A program made the position numbers and the translations under genes. The notes below the pieces were generated by a model. It did not search any database and was not told the origin of the DNA. It saw only the letters and a list, made by a program, of their open reading frames with translations. Positions 45,728-54,550 of a DNA stretch of 64,000 bases are shown one piece after another (within the stretch, counting starts at the first letter, position 1; each line of letters opens with the position of its first letter). The DNA is from Demequina sp. TMPB413 (GTDB lineage: Bacteria > Actinomycetota > Actinomycetes > Actinomycetales > Demequinaceae). Location: NCBI RefSeq assembly GCF_020447105.2, contig NZ_CP096184.1:372001-436000 (forward strand). Reading direction: 5' to 3'.

Positions 45728-47452
45728 GTGGAGATGCTAGCGGGTTTCGCTTTTGCTGGCTACCGGAGTTTTCATTCCGACGAGACTGCTTTGCTTGCCC
45801 CGCTGTCGAAGATCAATCTAATTGCGGGCCAGAACAACGCCGGAAAGTCCAATGTCCTCCGTGTGTTGGCTTCTACTTTCGGGGATGCCACGCCGACGGA
45901 AGGTCAAGCGCACTGGGATAGACCGCGGGGAGATTCGGAGCATCGCCCTAGGGCGTACATCTTGGTCTCGAGAGACCTGCTTCTTTCCAGGACTGTGGCG
46001 AGCCATCCCGAAGGCCCGAATGCCGCAGGACATCTTCGCGAGTTCATTGCATCGCTCAACGACTTACCAGGCGGTCCCAACGCCGCACCCGGCGAAGTGT
46101 GGATTGGCGTTGATAGCAAGGGAAGAGTCGATCAAGAGTGGATCAGTGCTTACGGGATTGCGAATGCCCGCGCCAGCCACGCTTCCCTGCTTTCCAGACA
46201 ACTGACCCATACATGGGGCGGTGAGCCTGGCAACGAAACGGCCAATGTCCTCCGGACCCTCACCAGCGGGGTGCAAAGGCCGCCAGCCGCGCACGCGGTG
46301 GCAGGTATACGCTCCATTTCTGATAGCGACCAGGATTCGCCGGACTTGAATGGAACCAGCATTAAGCGCCGGCTCCTTGAACTCCAGAATCCGGCCTCGG
46401 AGAGACTTCAAGATAGGCAGTTGTTTCTCGAGATCCAGGAGTTCGTGCGCTCTGTCATGGACGACGAGGAAGTCACTATCGATATCCCCCACGACTTGAA
46501 AACGATTCACGTCACGCAGTCCGGGCGCACGCTGCCAATCGAGTTCATGGGTACGGGGATCCACGAAGTTGTCATCCTTGCGGCAGCGGCTACGCTTGTA
46601 AAGGATGCGATCCTCTGCATCGAAGAGCCAGAGATCCACTTGCACCCAATCCTTCAGCGCAAGCTCCTCCGATACCTGGCATCGAGTACGTCAAATCAGT
46701 ACTTCATCGCAACGCACTCGGCCCACCTGTTGGACGCGCAACTGGGCTCGATCTTCCACGTGACCCTTGACCGTCGGGGTTCTAGAGTCGAATTCGCGGG
46801 TTCTGCGGAGCATCGCTCGGCTATCTGTTCGGATCTCGGCTATCGCCCTTCGGACTTGGTGCAGACAAATGCCGTGATTTGGGTTGAGGGTCCCTCAGAC
46901 CGCATCTATCTCCAGCACTGGATTGAGTCGGTTGCTCCTCGGCGCTTCGTCGAAGGAGTCCACTACTCGATCATGTTTTACGGTGGCTCGCTGCTACGCG
47001 AGTTGTCGCCCCTTGATCATGACGAGGTGGACGAGTTCATCTCGCTGCGTCGGCTGAATCGATACATGGTGGTAGTCATGGACTCGGACAAGACGTCCGC
47101 GTCGAGAAGACTGAACCAATCCAAACAACGGGTCATTAAAGGCATTGAGGCGGACAAGGGGACGGGGGTCGCTTGGGTGACCGCCGGTTACACAATCGAG
47201 AACTACATTGCCCAGGAGACGCTTGATGCGGCCATCCGCATTGCCCATCCAAGCACGAAGAAGGTGACGTTTCGTCCCCAGACCCGATGGGAGAATCCGC
47301 TCTCCCGAGACCGGATCGGGCTAGCGAGCCCGAGCAAGGTGGCAATCGCTAGGCAGGTAGTGGCCGCTGGTGACGCCGCATGGCCCTTGCGCCTTCGAGA
47401 GAGCGTCGATCAAGTAATCGCCCTCATCGAATCAGCCAACAAGAACGCCTAG
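45728..47452 (+). CDS. OLD-family ATPase-nuclease (AAA + TOPRIM)
   Basis: 574 residues. N-terminal ABC-type ATPase: GYRSF, Walker A GQNNAGKS (34-41), signature region EFMGTGIHEV, Walker B LCIEEPEIHLHP and the switch His in ATHSAHLLD. C-terminal TOPRIM: WVEGPSD (~390) and VVMDSDK (~456). OLD proteins are nucleases, several of them anti-phage (P2 OLD, GajA). No helicase partner follows. GTG 45728 fits the leaderless rule (CATACT + 6 nt); ATG 45713 and GTG 45692 are in-frame alternatives. Base use is less GC-rich than its neighbours. Confidence 0.85.
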   Translation: MEMLAGFAFAGYRSFHSDETALLAPLSKINLIAGQNNAGKSNVLRVLASTFGDATPTEGQAHWDRPRGDSEHRPRAYILVSRDLLLSRTVASHPEGPNAAGHLREFIASLNDLPGGPNAAPGEVWIGVDSKGRVDQEWISAYGIANARASHASLLSRQLTHTWGGEPGNETANVLRTLTSGVQRPPAAHAVAGIRSISDSDQDSPDLNGTSIKRRLLELQNPASERLQDRQLFLEIQEFVRSVMDDEEVTIDIPHDLKTIHVTQSGRTLPIEFMGTGIHEVVILAAAATLVKDAILCIEEPEIHLHPILQRKLLRYLASSTSNQYFIATHSAHLLDAQLGSIFHVTLDRRGSRVEFAGSAEHRSAICSDLGYRPSDLVQTNAVIWVEGPSDRIYLQHWIESVAPRRFVEGVHYSIMFYGGSLLRELSPLDHDEVDEFISLRRLNRYMVVVMDSDKTSASRRLNQSKQRVIKGIEADKGTGVAWVTAGYTIENYIAQETLDAAIRIAHPSTKKVTFRPQTRWENPLSRDRIGLASPSKVAIARQVVAAGDAAWPLRLRESVDQVIALIESANKNA

Positions 47453-47787
47453 TGGCGCATGGGCCCGGCGTTCCAGGGATGCTCAACGATTGGTGCCAAG
47501 CGCAGGAATGGCGCACTCCGCCGAGTGCGCGATGCAGCGCTGACAGGATCAAGGGCCGCACGAAACCGCCAAGGAACCTCAAGTTCTACGTTGTAGTCGT
47601 GGGCCTTGATCATGCCCGAATGAGCGCCGGTGCGTTCGGCGCGCGGCGCGATGCGCCGGCCGCGGGGGAGCGACTTCTGGATTGTCATGCATGCGTCTAG
47701 CGAGATGAACCAGGGGTAGGCGGTCCTTGCGTGCTTCGGAGCCGAAGTCGCGTCAGAGTCGTCTCGCGTTGTTTCACGGTGGCAGCT
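47453..47787. other. 335 bp without a recognised gene
   Basis: Short open frames occur on both strands (for instance 47449-47688 minus), but none has a clear start signal or a recognised family. Nothing else was seen. Confidence 0.4.
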
Positions 47788-48420
47788 CTAACGCCGACCC
47801 CAAAGGCGGACGAAATCGGGCGTCTGGCGCCAGCCAGCATTGGTGGACCACTCTTCCAACACCTCGTAGAAGCTGATGAGGCTGGGCGCGACGTTGTTGA
47901 ACTCGTGGTACGGGTCCGGTCGGCCGTCCACAACTATGAGGCGCGGTGGGCGCCGCGGTTGAGCAAGCCACGCGTGGGGCGCGTTCTGAAAGGGCCAGAC
48001 AAGGAGTGGCATGCGGTCGTCGAGTTCATCGCCGTAGCCGCCTTGCCGAACTTGGAACCACGGTTCGCCGCCACCGTGACCGGTGGCGTTGCCCGTCGGG
48101 TCTGGGTCGCTTGCCACAATGTCGGTGCCGGTGTCGCTGAGCAGCCGGGCAACGTACCCTAGGCCCGCTCCGTACTCGTGCAGCGGACCATGGGAGCCAA
48201 TCCGCTGCAATGCACTCCTAGTTATCGCGCTCTCACCATAGTGGCGAAGCAGGCCCGCACACTGCACCTCTGAACTCATCGAATGATGGCTGCCACCCTC
48301 CGAGGCTTGCTCATGCTCGGCGGCTAGCTGGTTCACCCAGGCAACATAGGCAGGCTCGCTTCCATGCCAGGCCATACGCCTGTCTGCGGGGTCGGGGAGA
48401 TCAGATCGCGAGTAGCGCAC
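47788..48420 (-). CDS. Methyltransferase-like protein of unknown role
   Basis: 210 residues. The central HEYGAGLGYVARLLSDTG (~82-99) followed by IVASDPDP is a Rossmann SAM-binding motif I/II, and LIVVDGRP and YEVLEEW occupy later strands. A histidine/serine-rich start (GGSHHSMSS) is unusual. No substrate recognised. The GTG at 48420 follows TAACCT by 6 nt. It sits between the OLD nuclease and HipBA in an island-like stretch. Confidence 0.6.
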   Translation of the reverse strand: MRYSRSDLPDPADRRMAWHGSEPAYVAWVNQLAAEHEQASEGGSHHSMSSEVQCAGLLRHYGESAITRSALQRIGSHGPLHEYGAGLGYVARLLSDTGTDIVASDPDPTGNATGHGGGEPWFQVRQGGYGDELDDRMPLLVWPFQNAPHAWLAQPRRPPRLIVVDGRPDPYHEFNNVAPSLISFYEVLEEWSTNAGWRQTPDFVRLWGRR

Positions 48421-48735
48421 ACGGCAAGGTTAGCGACACAAGCATCTCGACCGGCGTCCTTAGGGAGCAAATTCTTCGGGCACGCTTTGGGTGGTCCGAC
48501 GGCCAAAACGAGACCATGTGCCCCCCGTACCCGAGAATGGCCGCAATCGAGGATGTGGCTGCCATGGGCCGCTCCCGCAGTAGGGACTGTTGTCGTGAAG
48601 CACCTTGATTGCAGTAGCCAACGCTGCCTTACCAAATCGTCGCGCCGCGACACCAGAGACTCGATTCTCCCTTCAGGCCTAGAAGGGCACGCGGCCGTGG
48701 TGTCGCGGTATGTCCTTGGTCAGCTCGTGAGCGAC
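48421..48735. other. 315 bp without a recognised gene
   Basis: Open frames exist on both strands but look like chance frames. The first ~12 bp hold the -10 element of the methyltransferase-like gene. No repeat or tRNA seen. Confidence 0.4.
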
Positions 48736-50034
48736 CTAGGCCCAGCGCTTGACTAGCAGCCCGTCGAGTTCGGCGGCGTGCTGACGCATGGAGTCGATGC
48801 GGTCGTTCGCTCCGAGCACCTGCTCCGCTTCGTCAAGTGCGATGTCGAACGCCGCGCCGATTCTCAGGGACAGGTGCCGGGCCGTCGCGACCAGCCAGTC
48901 AGCGGGGAGTCGGAGCTCCGCGCCGAATCCCGCGAGTCGATCCGGCGTGAATCGGTCGGCCTCGTAGTTGCTGGCGGCGGTCTTCATCGCCAACTTGGTC
49001 TCGTGGCGGGTTCTCATGAGGTCGAGCCTGACCGCGTTGGACATGAGGTCGTAGGCAGGTGCGAACGTGACCTCTGAACCTTGTAGCAGGACCGAGTAGT
49101 TCTTGGCATGGGCGTCGGGCGAGTAGGTGAGCGCGTTGAAGATCAACAGTTGCGCGAACCGCTGAACTGAGACCTCGCGACTCCTGGCGGGTAGCAGCCA
49201 GAGCGCGTCGGCGATTTCCTTTGCGCTTGGGCCGCCATCTGACTGGTACTTGAGCCCAGGTCTGACGCCGAGCACTTGGCACATGTCTTCCTGGTGGATC
49301 CGGCGCACCTGCGGAGCCTCCCCTTCCGGTGTGACACGGGAGGGCTCCACGTACCTGTCGTAGCGCTCCACGACCACCGCGAGTTGGTCGACGAACCGGT
49401 GGAGCCAGGCAAACGGGGCGCGGATGCCACAGAAATGGGCTGCGCGGAGCGTGACGAATTCTGCGAGGTCACCGTCCGCGATACCGTCGGGGCCGATCTT
49501 GAGGATGTGCGTGGATGCTGCGGTGCCGGTGGGCGCGTACCAGCGCCCCTCGGTGAGAACGAGGGCGATCTTGCCCTGCTGGCCCGCGAGGGACCACCGG
49601 CCAAACTCGTTGGGCACGTAGTCGGGGTCGGCGCGTAACCCGCGGAGCTCGTCGGCGATGTGCGACTCGGCGCGCTCGACGAGGCCGGGGTCGTCTTGTG
49701 GAGTCTTCCCTTCGGCAAACACCTGGACGGCACCGGCAACGTCGTGGCCAATGCGGGCGAGCAAGTCGAAGGGCTGGATCGAACGTGTCCCTACGGACGC
49801 TGCGATCCTCTCGAGCTTCTTCTCGCCGTCTGGCAGGAGGTTTGCTAACCATGAGCCAGCGAGGTCGTCACTATGCACCAGACGCGACTTCGGCATGGAC
49901 AGAGACAGCGCGGTCGTCTCGGGATCATCCGCGTACTGTGCGTCGTACACGAAAGTGACCGAGCGGTCGCGGGCCCGTACCAGGCTTCCCGCGAGTCGCT
50001 CGTGTATGTACACGTCTAGGCGGCCGTCAGTCAC
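48736..50034 (-). CDS. hipA: HipA-type toxin kinase
   Basis: 432 residues. N-terminal HipA_N-like domain (~1-110) and a kinase C-lobe with the catalytic motif SPDAHAKNYS (~303-312) and the metal site YDLMS (~326). HipA phosphorylates GltX and similar targets to slow translation. Its start overlaps the hipB stop (ATGA). Unlike E. coli, the antitoxin gene here is longer than usual. Confidence 0.9.
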   Translation of the reverse strand: MTDGRLDVYIHERLAGSLVRARDRSVTFVYDAQYADDPETTALSLSMPKSRLVHSDDLAGSWLANLLPDGEKKLERIAASVGTRSIQPFDLLARIGHDVAGAVQVFAEGKTPQDDPGLVERAESHIADELRGLRADPDYVPNEFGRWSLAGQQGKIALVLTEGRWYAPTGTAASTHILKIGPDGIADGDLAEFVTLRAAHFCGIRAPFAWLHRFVDQLAVVVERYDRYVEPSRVTPEGEAPQVRRIHQEDMCQVLGVRPGLKYQSDGGPSAKEIADALWLLPARSREVSVQRFAQLLIFNALTYSPDAHAKNYSVLLQGSEVTFAPAYDLMSNAVRLDLMRTRHETKLAMKTAASNYEADRFTPDRLAGFGAELRLPADWLVATARHLSLRIGAAFDIALDEAEQVLGANDRIDSMRQHAAELDGLLVKRWA

Positions 50035-50582
50035 GACGCGTCATCGCCGTGGTTGTCACGCGAACCGAGGCTGCGTGGTTTGCCTGGCCAGTTCGCTTCC
50101 GCGCGCGTGAGCTCCTTAGAAGCGCGCCGGATGGCGTTGAGAGTGTCCTCGTCCAGTTTGACGTGGACGAGCGCGTTGCGTATGGCGGAGAACTGCTGAG
50201 GATCGACTGTGTTGAGTTGGCGGACCGTCTCGATCGCCCGTCGCGCTGCAGGACTGAGTCGCGCGTCGTTGACGGCACGCTCGAGGCTATGCGTGACTTC
50301 GGCCGGTACGGCGATCCTGGGCGTGAGGTCCGTCGCAGCGTATGCAGGTGTCCCGACGGTGGGCTGCGCGCCGGGCGCATCGATGACGTCTACGAGCGCG
50401 TCGAGTGCGTTCAGTACGTCCAAGACAAGGTGGAGCTGAGCGCGTGGGTGGCCCTTCTCAAGATCAGCAATCCACTTGCGCGAGACGCCGATCTTGTCGG
50501 CGAGTTCGCCCTGGCTGAGTGCGGCCTTGGTGCGGCGGCGGCGGACGATGTTGCCGATGTCGGTGGCGTTGGCCGCGAGCAT
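50031..50582 (-). CDS. hipB: HipB-type antitoxin with long C-terminal extension
   Basis: 183 residues, twice E. coli HipB. XRE helix-turn-helix at ~8-65 (GNIVRRRRTKAALSQGELADKIGV, of which SQGELADKIGVSRKWIADLE is the recognition part). The extra ~110 residues are helical, with HSLERAVNDARLSPAARRAI. It binds its own promoter and neutralises HipA. ATG 50582 has AGGAG 5 nt upstream. Confidence 0.87.
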   Translation of the reverse strand: MLAANATDIGNIVRRRRTKAALSQGELADKIGVSRKWIADLEKGHPRAQLHLVLDVLNALDALVDVIDAPGAQPTVGTPAYAATDLTPRIAVPAEVTHSLERAVNDARLSPAARRAIETVRQLNTVDPQQFSAIRNALVHVKLDEDTLNAIRRASKELTRAEANWPGKPRSLGSRDNHGDDAS

Positions 50583-50603
50583 GGGCACTCCTCTCAGGGA
50601 CGT

Positions 50604-50695
50604 CACCGTTCGGTGTCATTCTTGTTGTTGACACCGTTCGGTGTCAAGGGGATGCAACCGAGCGGTCTCATTCTTGCCGATGTCACCGCTCGGTG
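50604..50695. promoter_or_regulatory. Four-palindrome hipBA operator region
   Basis: Palindromes of type CACCG-NN-CGGTG: 50604-50615, 50631-50644, 50657-50666 (ACCGAGCGGT) and 50684-50695, centres spaced 28, 24 and 28 bp. The promoter lies among them: -35 TTGACA overlaps the second site and -10 AAGAAT (18 bp on) precedes the first. HipB is the expected binder. Confidence 0.75.
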
Positions 50696-50731
50696 TCGCG
50701 CGGACTCGACGATCTCGGGGTGTCGCTGCGC

Positions 50732-51277
50732 CTAGGAGCGGCCGGCGGCTGGCACGTAGCGCTCGGCGCGAGTGCCCGAGGCGAACTCGGTAGTCCCCAC
50801 ATGCTTCAGGTCGAGCGGTTCGGCGAGCCCCTCAAAGAGCCAGGGTCCGTGGCCGACCACCGTCGGGAAGACGACGAACTCGTACTCATCGATGAGCCCG
50901 GCATCGGCCAGCGCGCGGGGGAGTGTGACACCGCCCAGGGCCAACGGTCCGCCCGGTTGCTCCTTGAGCCGCCTGATCGCCTCGACCGGGTCTCCGCTCA
51001 GCACCTCGGTGTTCCACCCGTCGGGCTCGCGTGTGCTCGAGACCAGATACTTCTTGGCGGCGTTCATCGTCTCCTGAAAGGGGAGCATCCATGGCGGCAG
51101 ATCCGTGGCCGTCCGCCAGAACTCCATCAATTCGAACGTGGTGCGCCCAAGGATGATCGCGTCGGCACCGGCGATGTTCTGGGCGGCGTGGTGATGGGTC
51201 GCCTCGTCAGGGTTTCCGGCCATGTGGTCCACGCAGCCGTCGAGCGAGACGTTGATCGAATAGCGCAGGGGTCGCAT
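50732..51277 (-). CDS. Dihydrofolate reductase-like (RibD C-terminal fold)
   Basis: 181 residues. RYSINVSLDGCVDH at the start, ADAIILGRTTFE (~45-56), and LALGGVTLPRALADAGLIDEY (~115; split as LALGGVTLP and RALADAGL) are features of the YyaP/YwjB-like reductase group. NADPH-dependent reductase of unknown substrate. ATG 51277 follows CAGCCT by 6 nt; a longer frame exists but lacks family similarity upstream. Confidence 0.82.
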   Translation of the reverse strand: MRPLRYSINVSLDGCVDHMAGNPDEATHHHAAQNIAGADAIILGRTTFELMEFWRTATDLPPWMLPFQETMNAAKKYLVSSTREPDGWNTEVLSGDPVEAIRRLKEQPGGPLALGGVTLPRALADAGLIDEYEFVVFPTVVGHGPWLFEGLAEPLDLKHVGTTEFASGTRAERYVPAAGRS

Positions 51278-51281
51278 GCGC

Positions 51282-52160
51282 TCAGGCTGGCACGGTTCCC
51301 ACGATTCCGCTACGGCGGACAATAGACCCGCCGACGGGCGCCACCAGATCCCGTGCGATCACCGGGCATTTGGCCTGCAGCAGACAGAACACCCGCGGCC
51401 CTGTCTCGCTGAGCGTCTCATAGTTGGCCTGCCCCTTCGCGATGATCACAGGGGCTGCGTCGAACAGTTCGCGGAATGGCAAGGAGCACAGGTCGAGGAT
51501 GGTGCCAGGGGCCGCCGAGCCGTTGTCGACGATGGCGGCACAAGAGTCGACCCCGGCAGCGAGCGCGTCGTCCCGCGTGGCATCGTTGAGCACCGGGCCT
51601 CCCTTGACCGCATAGGTCACCGGAGGGGACAACTCTTCGATAAGCACTCTGTCGAACACGGTTTCGCCAGCGTTGTCGGCAAGGTAGAGCACATGGTCGG
51701 CGGTGGCGAGAGCCTCGCGCAAGGCCGCGAGGTGATCAATCGCGAGGGGCGCCGCCAGGACGCGCTCGACGGTCGCCCATAGGTCAGGGACCGCGTCGCT
51801 CACTCCAAAGTCGATGATGTTGCCTGCGATGGCCAGCCGGACCGCGGCATCGAGAGGATCCGCGCTAGCCGCCACCAGCTCCTTGAGCCGTGGATACAGG
51901 GCGAGCGCGAGGCGGGTGCTCTCCGCCTTGGCGTCACGGTACGGATCGGTATCGCCGAGGCGGTCTCTCACGATGCCGTGCACCGCGTAGGTGATCTCGG
52001 GCGGAGTGACGCCTGCTGGCAACTGCTGCAGAAGCGCAAAGGTCTCCGTCATGACCGCGTGCTGGGCTGCCTCATCCTCGGTGACCATGCGTGCCGCAGT
52101 CAGTGCTTGTCGCGCGGCGCACGGATAGCAGTCGAGGTAGGTCCGCACCAGGCAAATCAT
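51282..52160 (-). CDS. DUF89/ARMT1-like damage-control phosphatase
   Basis: 292 residues. Family motifs: YLDCYPC near the start (~8-14), NIIDFG (~113), YLADNAGE (~158) with metal Asp/Asn, KGGPVLND (~185) and AKGQANYE (~242). DUF89 enzymes are metal-dependent phosphatases that remove damaged phosphometabolites. GGAGG touches ATG 52160, which is too close; GTG 52148 (MRTYLDCYPC) is a possible true start. Ends 4 bp from the reductase start. Confidence 0.85.
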   Translation of the reverse strand: MICLVRTYLDCYPCAARQALTAARMVTEDEAAQHAVMTETFALLQQLPAGVTPPEITYAVHGIVRDRLGDTDPYRDAKAESTRLALALYPRLKELVAASADPLDAAVRLAIAGNIIDFGVSDAVPDLWATVERVLAAPLAIDHLAALREALATADHVLYLADNAGETVFDRVLIEELSPPVTYAVKGGPVLNDATRDDALAAGVDSCAAIVDNGSAAPGTILDLCSLPFRELFDAAPVIIAKGQANYETLSETGPRVFCLLQAKCPVIARDLVAPVGGSIVRRSGIVGTVPA

Positions 52161-52227
52161 CCTCCGCGCGGGGGCGACGTGGCGAGCCGAAGGTCCCTGC
52201 TGGCGCCCACGCCGTGGCCGAGTGCGC

Positions 52228-52809
52228 CTACGGCTCGGCAGGCGCTTCGACCGCGGGAATTGTCGACGTCAAGACTTCGGAGTCGCCCGTCTCGGTCACG
52301 CTCGAGCCCGAGAAGGTGGTCCACGCCAAGAGCCCGAATGCCGCGAGTGCTGTGAACACAAGCGTGGCGATCGAGACGCCGATGGCGGCTCGCAGCATTC
52401 CGCGGCGGGGAGCGTCGCCTCGCAGCAGCACGATCGCCGTCACGAGGCACGCGATCGCAAGGAGTGCCCCCACGAACGGGATGAAGAGCGACACGATCGA
52501 CACCGCCAGGAGGGTGGGCGCCACCCACTGGCGCCGCTCGGTGTCGTCGGAAGGCGATCCGAGCACAGCAGACGCCGGGGTGGCCGCGTTCGCGATCCGC
52601 TCGACGGGACCCAGCTCGTCCAACACCGCTTGCACCTGTTCCGTGGTGGGGTGGGCGTTGCCGACGAGGGCTTCCGTGACGTGTTCGGTCACGGCGGTGA
52701 GGGTGTCGAGTCGTTCTTGAGGGTCCGTTGAAGACAACGCTCGCTCAAGGTCGCCGAGGTAGGCCACGACCAAGGGGTGGGTCAGTGCGGTGTGCCGTGC
52801 CTTGTTCAT
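52228..52809 (-). CDS. HAAS-domain membrane protein
   Basis: 193 residues. An N-terminal helical HAAS/DUF1700-like domain (~12-75: VAYLGDLERAL, ERLDTLTAVTEHVTEAL), then two or three membrane helices (~95-170) and a Thr/Glu tail. Such proteins partner PadR regulators. It overlaps the PadR stop by 4 nt (ATGA). Confidence 0.75.
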   Translation of the reverse strand: MNKARHTALTHPLVVAYLGDLERALSSTDPQERLDTLTAVTEHVTEALVGNAHPTTEQVQAVLDELGPVERIANAATPASAVLGSPSDDTERRQWVAPTLLAVSIVSLFIPFVGALLAIACLVTAIVLLRGDAPRRGMLRAAIGVSIATLVFTALAAFGLLAWTTFSGSSVTETGDSEVLTSTIPAVEAPAEP

Positions 52810-53144
52810 CGTGTTTCCTCCAAGATGGCGGTGACGTCCTCGCTAAAGGGGCGCCACGTGGTGGCGAATGCGGTCAGGGCATTGATGCCATGGTCGGTGA
52901 GTTGGTAGTAGCGGCGTGGGGGGCCGGAAGTGGACTCCTGCCAGGTGCTTTCCACGAGTCCTTGCTTGCGCAACCGCGACAGCAAGGGGTACAGGGTGCC
53001 CTCGCTGGTGAGCAGGCGGGCGGTGGTCAGTTGGGTGGCCAGTTCCAGGCCGTAGGCCGGTCGCTGCCGCAGGCACGCGAGCACGCAGTACTCGAGCACG
53101 CCCTTGCGCAATTGGGTGAGCACGGCCTCTTCTGGGCTATCCAT
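52806..53144 (-). CDS. PadR family transcriptional regulator
   Basis: 112 residues, compact PadR. Winged helix with LEYCVLACLRQRPAYGLELA (~17-36), LLTSEGTLYPLLSRLRKQGL (~44-63) and PPRRYYQLTDHG. Probably controls its own operon with the HAAS protein. ATG 53144 lies 6 nt after TACTCT. A GGTATC-N11-GGTACC inverted repeat lies just upstream. Confidence 0.88.
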   Translation of the reverse strand: MDSPEEAVLTQLRKGVLEYCVLACLRQRPAYGLELATQLTTARLLTSEGTLYPLLSRLRKQGLVESTWQESTSGPPRRYYQLTDHGINALTAFATTWRPFSEDVTAILEETR

Positions 53145-53159
53145 GGCTTGAGAGTAACA

Positions 53160-53182
53160 GGTATCGTGCAGTGCAAGGTACC
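53160..53182. promoter_or_regulatory. Inverted repeat at the padR promoter
   Basis: GGTATC and GGTACC arms 11 bp apart, immediately upstream of the -10 TACTCT (53151-53156) and over the -35 region. Candidate PadR operator. Confidence 0.45.
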
Positions 53183-53214
53183 AATTAGTAGTAGGAAGCC
53201 AAATGGTGTGCGTG

Positions 53215-54444
53215 TCAGTCGCGGATCGGCGCGTCCAGTCCCTCGGTATCGGCGTCGCCGGCGTCGTCGGCAGGGTCCGGCCTGGGCCCGCCGTGCATGA
53301 ACATGCTCGCGCGTTCGACCGCGTGGATGCTCCCGGTAAACAGTCCCTCGTCGCTTGCGTGCTCAGGGGGAGGCAACTTTTTGCGGCGTGGCTTGGCCCC
53401 GGCGTCGGCCGTATGTGAAGCGTCGGACACGAGGACGCGCTGCGTGGGCGCGGCGTCGGGCATCTCTGCCTGTACCCACAGCACCATGGCTTCGCGCACG
53501 TAGCAGCGCAGGTCCCACAGCGTCGGCGCGTCCTTGGCGGTCACCAGGACGCGCACGCGCACGGAGCCGCCGGTCGCGCCGGTGACCTGCAGCACGGAGG
53601 TGCGGCCGTCGAATAGGGGGGTCTCGTCCAGCACCTCTTTGAGGTGATCGCGCATGCGGTGAGGGGAGACGCGCCAGTCAAGGTCAAACTCCACCGAGCC
53701 GAGAAGTTCGGAGTCCTGCCGCGTCCAGTTCTCGTAAGGGTTGGCGGTGAAGTACGTGCACGGAAGCACCAGGCGGCGGTCGTCCCACAAGCGCAGCACC
53801 ACGTAGCTGAGGGTGATCTCTTCGACCCTGCCCCATTCCTCCTCGGCCACAATGACGTCGTCCACGCGCAGCGCGTTGCTGAACACGAGCTGGACGCCGG
53901 CGAACATGTTGCTCAGCACCGATTGCGCAGCGAGACCAGCGACCACCGAGATGATGCCGGCCGACGCGAGAATGCTCGCGCCCACAGCGCGCACCGCATC
54001 GAAGGTGAACAGTGTCGCGCCGATCGCGATGACCACTAGCAGGGCGGTAACCAGGCGGCGCATGAGGAGCGTCTGGGTGTGGAGTCGACGGGCGACGGTG
54101 TTGTTGGGCACGTCCATGCTTTGGCGGCCGAGAGTGACGTCGGTGACGTAGTTGACGAGGGCGACGAGCAGCCATGCCGCGGTCGCGATGAGGCCGATAC
54201 GGACCACGTGTGAGGCCTGTGGCCACCAGGCTTCCGTGCGGAGCGTCGGCGCGGCGCCTGCCCACAGCCCGGCTAGGAGCAACAGCACCCACCACGGACG
54301 GCGCGCGGCGGCGACGAGTGCCCGGGCAGACGCGTGGCGGCGGGCGGCCAGGCGGAGGGTCAGGTGGACCACGAGTCCGACGAGCACGGCGGATCCCACG
54401 CCGATGCCGAGCGACATCCCAAAGGCTGTCCAGTCGTCGATCAT
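53215..54444 (-). CDS. MscS family mechanosensitive channel
   Basis: 409 residues. About four N-terminal membrane helices (~8-160), pore helix with ASAGIISVVAGLAAQSVLSN (~177-196), beta domain with DVIVAEEEWGRVEEITL, and a mixed C-domain. The last ~75 residues are disordered, with PRRKKLPPP and an Asp-rich end. Opens under membrane tension to release solutes. GAGGAG precedes the ATG. Confidence 0.9.
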   Translation of the reverse strand: MIDDWTAFGMSLGIGVGSAVLVGLVVHLTLRLAARRHASARALVAAARRPWWVLLLLAGLWAGAAPTLRTEAWWPQASHVVRIGLIATAAWLLVALVNYVTDVTLGRQSMDVPNNTVARRLHTQTLLMRRLVTALLVVIAIGATLFTFDAVRAVGASILASAGIISVVAGLAAQSVLSNMFAGVQLVFSNALRVDDVIVAEEEWGRVEEITLSYVVLRLWDDRRLVLPCTYFTANPYENWTRQDSELLGSVEFDLDWRVSPHRMRDHLKEVLDETPLFDGRTSVLQVTGATGGSVRVRVLVTAKDAPTLWDLRCYVREAMVLWVQAEMPDAAPTQRVLVSDASHTADAGAKPRRKKLPPPEHASDEGLFTGSIHAVERASMFMHGGPRPDPADDAGDADTEGLDAPIRD

Positions 54445-54506
54445 GCGTCTCCTCGATGGTGGGCCCCACCTATGACTCTAAACGCCGAGGTTGCGGGTAT
54501 GACAAC

Positions 54507-54537
54507 GGGGAAGGGGGCCAGTTGGCCCACCTTCCCC
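54507..54537. terminator. Hairpin between DoxX and MscS genes
   Basis: GGGGAAGG/CCTTCCCC with inner GGGCC/GGCCC around AGTT. Both flanking genes are on the minus strand, so it terminates doxX. Confidence 0.65.
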
Positions 54538-54550
54538 ATGTCCGAGGCGT

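Noticed and set aside
48364-48756. Open frame of 130 codons on the plus strand
   Set aside because: No start signal or family; ends inside hipA on the other strand.
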